Source: Pyrrhoderma lamaoense
Taxonomy: Eukaryota; Basidiomycota; Agaricomycetes; Hymenochaetales; Hymenochaetaceae
Assembly: GCA_002794735.1 (NCBI GenBank)
Contig: NBAZ01000001.1
Span: 2,852,001-2,916,000, forward strand
Direction: 5' to 3'
Length of the DNA: 64,000 nucleotides
Part shown: positions 57,075 to 64,000 of the stretch, piece after piece
How positions within the stretch are numbered: the stretch's first letter is position 1
How the letters are laid out: each line of letters begins with the position of its first letter
Made by a program: the position numbers and the translations under genes
The notes under the pieces: model-generated
The model's input: only the letters and a program-made list of their open reading frames with translations
Database searches by the model: none
Told to the model about the DNA's origin: nothing

Positions 57075-57160
57075 CATGTTGCTAAGATCGGATTGGGTTC
57101 ATGCACAACTCATGGAAGATATGAGAGTGTAGCAATTAGCCGAGGTTGGATGCTATAAAT
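57075..57160 (+). promoter_or_regulatory. Promoter module of gene E
   Basis: CATGTTGCTAAGA (57075-57087), TGTAGCAATTAGCCGAGG (57128-57145) and CTATAAAT (57153-57160), with the ATG at 57222 62 nt downstream of the TATA box. Confidence 0.6.
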
Positions 57161-57221
57161 TATGGCACGGTCCTGGTCTGTTTTTTTACCCAACTTTCGC
57201 TCCACACTACGACATACCACG

Positions 57222-58109
57222 ATGGACCCTACTGATCTAACGAATCTCGGTGTTGGAACGAATTCCGCTGCTAAAACGAAAGGCGCTGCTACAATACCTG
57301 GGCATCACGCAGACGTCCTAGAGCAACTTCATGAATCTCTCAACCCCGATATATTCGATGATGCTGATGAATCTTTTCAAAGAGTATTTGATTATGAATT
57401 CATCATGTTTTCTACCAACATCTTGAGCTTCAAGAAGCTCCTCTCAACGGGATTGCAGGACACTCAAAAAGAAGAATATATCCTATTCGATGACACTAAA
57501 AAGAGGTTTATTGAAATGCTACGTAGTGGAGAATACACTGCCGCGACCCGAGCCACGACGAGAAAAGAATTAGAAGATCAACTACACAAATTGGATATCC
57601 CCACACATCCAATGGAAGACGACATTCCTTATCGTCCGAGCAAAATGATACAGAAACCCGCATTTAACGAGGGCTACCGGGAGCTGTTAGAAGTACTCGA
57701 TGAGAACATCGCACTTGATATCGAGTATTACCTTTGGATGATACTGTTTAAAATTGAGAAATCTTGTGTTACGTATAACATCCAGAAAGCCAGGGAGAAA
57801 GCTTCAGGCCTTATGGGAAATGCGAGTCCCCCAAAATATCCAGTAACTCGTGAGAAGTTGGACAAAATATCCAAAATACTGGATCCGATTTCTTCCAAGT
57901 ATAAACCGATGGAAATTGCCACATTAATGACGGGTCAGGAGACGTACTATAAAACAAAAGAAGATCAAATAAGGCGTTGTCAGAAAAGCGAGAAGGCTTT
58001 CAATGTCCCCCATCTCGAGAAGACGAAGCAGATATGTAACGACCTAGCCAAAGCACGAAAAGAATTTCTTACTAAATGGAACAAGAATTGGCTTTTGTTG
58101 ACTAAATAG
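57222..58109 (+). CDS. Gene E: unrecognised 295-residue helical protein
   Basis: One intact exon from ATG 57222 (MDPTDLTNLGVGTNSAAKTK) to TAG 58109. An upstream in-frame ATG at 57162 overlaps the TATA box and is unlikely to be used. After a flexible head the protein is charged and mostly helical: FQRVFDYEFIMFSTNILSFK, TKKRFIEMLRSGEY, NEGYRELLEVLDENIALDIE (continuing YYLWMIL) and a Lys-rich C-terminal helix (KTKQICNDLAKARKEFLTKW). There is no signal peptide or TM, so probably cytosolic or nuclear. It is the best-preserved member of the C/D/E group and the natural query for searches. No known family. Confidence 0.65.
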   Translation: MDPTDLTNLGVGTNSAAKTKGAATIPGHHADVLEQLHESLNPDIFDDADESFQRVFDYEFIMFSTNILSFKKLLSTGLQDTQKEEYILFDDTKKRFIEMLRSGEYTAATRATTRKELEDQLHKLDIPTHPMEDDIPYRPSKMIQKPAFNEGYRELLEVLDENIALDIEYYLWMILFKIEKSCVTYNIQKAREKASGLMGNASPPKYPVTREKLDKISKILDPISSKYKPMEIATLMTGQETYYKTKEDQIRRCQKSEKAFNVPHLEKTKQICNDLAKARKEFLTKWNKNWLLLTK

Positions 58110-58344
58110 TTTTTGGGTGTCAACGTCACTGTATATAAATTTAGAGATAGGTTATTAACTAGTGAAATTCAGAAATCAGATATATGCTGCCTCAGGTCCA
58201 GATATTGCAACATCCATTGGGATCAAAACAAGAATATTAATGGCTTATACCGATACTAGTAAGAGTAGATATATAAAACCCTTGGATTAAGAGTTGGACA
58301 AAAAAAAACAAGTCAGGTAAAACATGAAAAACATTTCAATGGCC

Positions 58345-60740
58345 TCAAAGAAATCGCATCTTTTCATAAGATAATTCTTTATCCATCATTCGTTCAATGT
58401 GTCTATCATCGTCACCTAGAATAAGATTGATAGTTTATTAGTACGATATCATTTAACGTTTGTGTTTAGCGAAAGAAAATGTAACGAACCTTTCACGCGG
58501 AATACAGAGAAGTCCAAAACGTGAATGCTATTGTCTGCTCGCGTAGCAAAGACAAGTCGGCCTGTATCCTCATCAAAACATGTGGCCGTTACACCCAGTG
58601 AGATAAGCTTATCCAGTTCTTTTTCTAATTTTATTTTAGTCACATTACGAGGTGCTTGACTACGGGAAGAGGGATATCTATTCCGGGATATATGGATCTT
58701 GCCTCAGGATCAAGTTCCTTTGGTACGACAAGAACCGCACCATTAGGGATCGTAAGTCCGCGCATCTCGCATGCTTTTCCTACTCTATAAGCAATCAAAT
58801 CTGTCACAGGAGGGGATGTTGAATTGTACCATTTCGGAATATAAAAGAGAACGGCCCTATATGCGCCTGGGAGACAACGTATCATATCATATGGGTGGAA
58901 TTCCGTAGAAGACCGTTTGATGTCCCATTCTTTCTCATCTTCTATGAGTAACTCACGCAATGGATCGTCGTCTTCACGGACTATATCTCTAGGAAACGTC
59001 GGGTATACGGCTTCACAAGAGTTGCAAGCTATTGTATAGATGAGACGCTTCTCTTCAAGAACTCTCCCATCTCGAGGTGGACCGGCTATAGAGGAAGAAT
59101 CAGCCGTCTTCATCTCAAGAGGCCACATCGTAAATGTATGCATCCCCTCGTTTGTTTGTAGATAGATTGTTATGGGACTGCTCTTTCTCTTTCTTTATCC
59201 ATTAATATAGGAGTGATTGAATCATCCTCGTCCTCCAGGATATGTCGCTGAATTTCAGAAATCTTTGCGCTCCGGAACCAGTCCCCAACCTTCAACGTTT
59301 GGACCATACTCAGACGTTCTCTTGCTTCGTGTACAGCCTTTTTTGCACGCTCCGGGAGCAAAAAAATCTCGATCATCACCTGGTTATGCTTTTCTGAATC
59401 ATTGATACTTCCGGGGAGAAGCATGCGATAACTGAGACCACGGACTGCTAAGACACATCCCTGAGAAGGTATTACTCGGAAATTCCAAATTGATTGGAAC
59501 TGAAATAGGGGTATGTTGTTAGAAAATTATCTAAGAGAGTTGTCCGAAGTACTAACCATCTGATACTTCGATTCTGAACTATATGGCCGACATATGAGTT
59601 CCGATCGTACATTGTCTTCTAAGCATTCAAAGACGATTGTGTCTGGTTTCTTCAAGACACAGACGTAAGGTTGTCTGTCGATTATATCAAGGCTGACAAC
59701 ACCAAGCTGTCTACCTGTTCTGATCCGCGAGACGAGAGTCCATAAGTCTTCATGTGCATATTGTCGTATAAGTTCTCTCATTCGGGTTTCGAAATCGGGA
59801 CTTGCTGGCTCGATGTGTCGATCCATAAGGGCATCAATGATACTCAAGGGAACATGAAGTGTTGAACATTCGTATTTCAGACGCATATTCGTCTCTTCCA
59901 CATCCTCTGGGCCTCCCATTTCGAAATTTTCGGGGCTAAAGGGCATACTGAGAAACGTTTACCCAAAAAGAAATATTTTTCTTACATATGTCTTGTATCA
60001 TTTCTTATCTTGTGATATTTCCGGAGAAATGACACAGTTATACCCTTTTTTCCGCGTACAGTCATATACCTCGCTGTAAGGGCATAGGCTTTCACTTCTG
60101 TCTGTCTGTATAATAATGCAACTGGTTTCTGAGTCGCAGGATGTTGGACTGCCCATATGATTAATCCATACTCTCCAGAGTGTGACTTTACGCTGCTGAG
60201 AAGAAAATGTCCGCCAGGAAGAATGACGATTTCTTCTATATGATGATAAGAAGTACATCCGTAACTCGCATGTGGTGTAACGGTATCTTTTTTCCAAGCT
60301 AGATCGTAGGAGATCGCACGAGTTATTACGGTCTCCAGGTCAAATGAAGTGAGGGAATGTAGGTTGTAGGCATTGGAAGGCGGCAGAGGAGCCAGATGAT
60401 GGGGCAGGTGCCGAATGTACGGTAGTAGACACTTCCAGATCGATGCTTTTCTAGTGAGTAAAGACAACCCCTTGCATACCTATGTCGACCATGATTATTT
60501 AGCTTTCGCAGCTTCAAATAGATAAAATCGTATCGAAGCTTACACGCCTGAGCCTAATTATTTCTTTGACAGTCAGCCAGTAGAAAATATGGTTCACTAT
60601 TATATCCTCGGGAAGGCTGGAATGGATTATGAGTACATGTCCTTATGCAGGATATTAAAGTACTACCTTAAGAAAGGCGAGTGAGTTCTGCCAATAAGTC
60701 TAGACCAAGTAGAAAGTGTCTTGGTTATTACAGAAGTCAT
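58345..60740 (-). CDS. F-box protein with WD/propeller-like C-terminal part
   Basis: This SCF-type adaptor has an atypical propeller, common in Agaricomycetes. The start is ATG 60740 (MTSVITKTLSTWSRLIGRTH). A 50-nt intron joins it to the F-box, which spans two exons: LPEDIIVNHIFYWLTVKEII (then RLRR), spliced GTAAGC...CATAG to VCKGLSLLTRKASIWKCLLP. Then come HLPHHLAPLPPSN, repeated strand patterns (GYTSYHHIEEIVILPGGHFL type, HPATQKPVALLYRQTEVKAY) and MPFSPENFEMGGPEDVEETN. Further blocks are VISLDII-type strands, LPGAYRAVLFYIPK, and the closing CFDEDTGRLVFATRADNSIH with VLDFSVFRVKG. The last intron starts GTTCGT, and the end is SYEKMRFL with TGA 58345. About 650 residues, and no frame break was seen. 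Confidence 0.8.
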
Positions 60741-63700
60741 GATTCGAGAGTTTTACTGGAGATTTCTGGGTCGCACTGTTGAGTAGTTAGTAGATGATAA
60801 AGAGGTGGTTTGTTCAAAGAATCGGATAAATTGTGTCGCGGCGCCGAGTAAACGTATACAAACAATCCCACGCTTAAGCAGAACTACAATGATAACTTAA
60901 AAGTATCGCTAAATTCTCGTAAATTAGTTTTTGTAACCTCTTCACGAGCACCTTGTTCTTTTCTTCTTTTTATTGAGCTTGTTCGTTGTAATCGCGGAAG
61001 TAGGGACCGCCATATCTAGACAAAGATATCCTAATTTGGACATCTCACATCTCGCTCGTAGAGAAAGGATAACAATACGTAGAAGCTATCGAGCTCAAAT
61101 TGAGTTCTGTCATAGTTAGACGAACTTTCAACTCATCATGTAATAGAGTCGATACAGCAATGGAACGGATGGACTTGAAATGCGCGTGTGAACAAATAGG
61201 TTCATTTATCGAGTCCGATAAACCTTGGTTTCGCAAGTTCATGTCACTGTGATGGCTTGTATAGTCAATGGAAGAACTATGAGTCGAAGTGACCAGCGTA
61301 TTATGTGGGATAGATGAATATTTGAACTTCACAATGACAGCGAGAATATATGGCTTTGCAGACAAAAGAGAAGTTTGAAGAGCCCGGCAGAGGACTCCTA
61401 TTGTGTACAAATACAGACAAATAGATAGGAGTATAAGGTCGTCGCGTGCTTAGGAAAAAACTTCTTCACGCGAGTATGCCACGCTGAACAATGCCAGTCT
61501 ACGACCGTTGTGACAGTGCCAGAGACGCCTTTTTCAAGGCACTCTTGGCTCGCAAGAGCATTAGATCCAGTACTAGGAAATGTTGCGCTTCGACTGACGG
61601 CGTTGCATGTCGACTTAACCTGGCACATAGCCAACGTATAGAAGAAGTCATTTGAAGAAGATAAAAATCGCCTTAGGTATGTTTTGTTTTTCGGTTCTCC
61701 TAGTTACATTGTTCTCCTACAACACACCTTTGTGTCGATGATATCCAAAAATTCTGATTTTAATGAGCCTGACCTTCTCTAGACAAGAAGGGCTTGAAGA
61801 CATCACACTTTTTTTTCTCTGAGGCCCAAATCACCCACTTTCTACAAATGTACTGTCTCCGTTCTCCTGTACTGACTTTCCATTTTTATCAGGTTCTGTC
61901 GATGGAAGCTGTTGGTAGATAGTTTGAGATGTGTCCTTATTCGAGTACTATATTCAATAAACAGTTCTACATATCATTCTTCACGCACACAACTTAGTAA
62001 TTTCGAATGAGTTTTGCAATGTTATGGCATTCGTCATCTCTCCGTGCTTGCATCTGTTAACCGTAAGCTCTGACATAAGAGTGTCTTGACTTGCTAAGGA
62101 AAACGCTTTGCAATCATTGCACCTAATTGCCTACGGATCAGATAACACATGCGCCTATATGGTTGCTTATTGTCTTCGGATGTCGATTTTTTCGGGTTTT
62201 AAGGATCATATAGCCTACAATAAGTGATCTCTCACATCCAAAAAATCTATATCTTCCTTCCCTGTGCCCTTTTTGTTTAGACTAATTAATGTATACACGA
62301 TCCATATTTCTCAGAGGAGCAGAAAGGTACATAAACTATACTCAATTGTCTCAATACTTTATCGGTATGTCTAGCTCATCTATTACCAAATACGTTCGTA
62401 GGAAGCTTATCTTAGAAGATACCTCCTGTTCAACATGGTCCGTTACGACAATTTCATGTACATGTAGAAGTGAATTATCACGAGTATCATAAATCTTATT
62501 GTCAATTGTTCCAGTCCAAAATGCTCGGCATTCATTCTTAACCCTCTTAATCAATCTCAATACCCACCCAGCATAGATTTGCTTCCCCCAAAAAAGATTC
62601 TTATCCTGATTATTTTATGGAACACGAAGAATGCAGGAATCATGTTTTGCTCTTTTAGCCTTTCTATTCTCTCACTTTGACTCTTGGATTCTGTTTCCGC
62701 ATGTACCGAAAACTAAAATAGCCACAATTAGACTGGGCGAACATAAAAAGGATCACTGTCTCTCCCCACCCACATCCCTTTTGTCTCAGGAGATTTCTTT
62801 AACTCTTAACTTCACTTGAGGGTCATCCCACACAGCTACTCACTAGCTCAAGAACGAGAGAAATAAAACAAAAGTCACTTTCTGTCAATCCCTTAGGTCA
62901 CTAGAAGCTCAATGGATTCCTTCTTCGCTATTTTCAGTCTCTCGTCGACAACTCTCACAACTTGGCGTCGTCAGCCCAAGAGAGCAGGCAAGAAGACGTC
63001 GGTTCCACCCCTGTAGACTTCGAATCAGGGAGCGATAGTGGGGATTCTGCGTCATTGCTTAACGTATGCGCAGAACGATGCGTAATCACTCAGCCCCTCA
63101 TGAATACTGCTTTTTCGTTTTGATTCTTCTTCGTTTGGTGGGCCATCGCCATCGCGTTTCCACTTCTGAGTACGTAAACTGTTAGCCTCATTTAAGTATC
63201 GACCTGGATCTAACTTCGCTACTATCCTCTTCTGTAGGCTCTAACTTATGATCGCTTCGTTTCTTGTACCTGTCCTTCTTATTTCCCACCCGCTTTATGT
63301 GCACCAGACTTTGCACTATCGTCACATTTCTTGTCTTCCTCCATTGTGTTTGTCCCCTCCTCCCACCCTGTCTCTTTTACTATCTTTCGTGATTCCTTTG
63401 AAGTGTTGTATGATTTACTCTTTTCCTTGGGCACCCCCTTTCCTATACTGTGTTTGCGTGTTTGCAATTTTTGCATTTCGAATTTTATTTTGGCGAAAAA
63501 AAGAAACGAATTGTATTTTACTTCTTGTTATGACATGTTATGACCGTGACTGAAAATACTTGCATTTTTTACTTTTTCACTATAATAATCCAGAGTGTCC
63601 GCCTCGAATAGACAACTATGAAGAAACTACTTTGTAACTACACCGTAGAGGGGAAAGGGGGGTGGTTAAGACTAGTTTGCTACAATATTACAAATCATAT

Positions 63701-64000
63701 ACAAAAGATAAAAAGAAACGAAGAAGAATAGGGAGAAAAAAATTAGAGTATAGGTAGAAAAAAAATGGCTTAAATGAATAAGTAAGATTGAAAGCAAGAA
63801 AAAAAGGGGGAAAGAGAAAGAGTGGTGTACACTGAGGATATCAAGAGAGACAGAGGCAATGCAAGATGAAGTGATGCAGTTTCTACAATCATTGAGTCGT
63901 GAGAGAAGCTGATATCGAAGGGATGTTGTGGATGCAGGCAAATTCGAATACATGGGTAGGTCAAGTGCAGAAGAATAATTCAAGGTGCAAAGGAAGGTGA
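60741..64000. other. Gene-poor end of the window
   Basis: 3.3 kb without a recognised gene. From about 62900 to 63070 one + frame reads as plausible acidic protein (RYFQSLVDNSHNLASSAQES, then DFESGSDSGDSASLLN) followed by a GTATGC donor-like site, but no start or family is visible. 63240-63530 is T/C-rich and low-complexity. The rest is AT-rich. Confidence 0.4.

Noticed and set aside
57162..57221. ATG 57162 as the start of gene E
   Set aside because: It lies directly at the TATA box. ATG 57222, about 62 nt downstream of TATA, matches the layout of the related genes.

Overview
The window is nuclear DNA from a filamentous basidiomycete, most likely an Agaricomycete. Genes sit close together on both strands and are cut by many introns of about 40-65 nt. 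The gene set includes mushroom-type families: a DUF6534 membrane protein, very large F-box proteins and a CYP63-like P450. Base composition is fairly AT-rich. I see no tRNA, rRNA, CRISPR array, intact transposon or virus.

Layout. 1-945 is the 3' end of COG8 (+). 2271-3858 is an F-box/LRR protein (-). 4765-8974 is an importin-9/Kap114 karyopherin (-), divergent from an RS-rich nuclear protein at 9155-10647 (+). 10784-13392 is the nucleolar GTPase NOG2 (-). After a 4.8-kb gap comes a second F-box protein, 18176-20462 (+). 22288-27640 holds three genes on + in a row: a metal-dependent amidohydrolase, an inositol monophosphatase and proteasome alpha-5. 27765-29252 is a tandem pair of RidA genes (-), one with a mitochondrial presequence, divergent from mitochondrial NADH-cytochrome b5 reductase MCR1 at 29484-30871 (+). 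31286-36189 is a Ubp2-type deubiquitinase (+). 36694-36996 is a small coiled-coil protein (-) and 37543-39196 is a broken P450 (+).

From 40 kb on, conserved genes alternate with lineage-specific ones. The conserved genes are DUF6534 (41467-43821), a GT15 mannosyltransferase (46076-48212), mitoribosomal uS15m (50862-51944) and an F-box/propeller-like protein (58345-60740). Between them lie five unrecognised genes coding for about 260-295 residues, called A to E here (40076, 49494, 52440, 54537 and 57222). At least C, D and E share a promoter layout of a TTGCTA element, a TGTAG...GAGG block and CTATAAA. C and E also share a protein motif. This is the best candidate in the window for something undescribed: a diversifying, TATA-driven, non-secreted gene family, some of whose members look damaged.

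A second theme is sequence quality. More than ten otherwise well-conserved genes or exons are thrown out of frame by single-base losses, mostly in G/C or T runs, for example three GGGG runs in the amidohydrolase alone. I read most of these as assembly errors rather than mutations, and frame breaks should be judged with that in mind. Exon joins given here come from splice signals and family resemblance read by eye.
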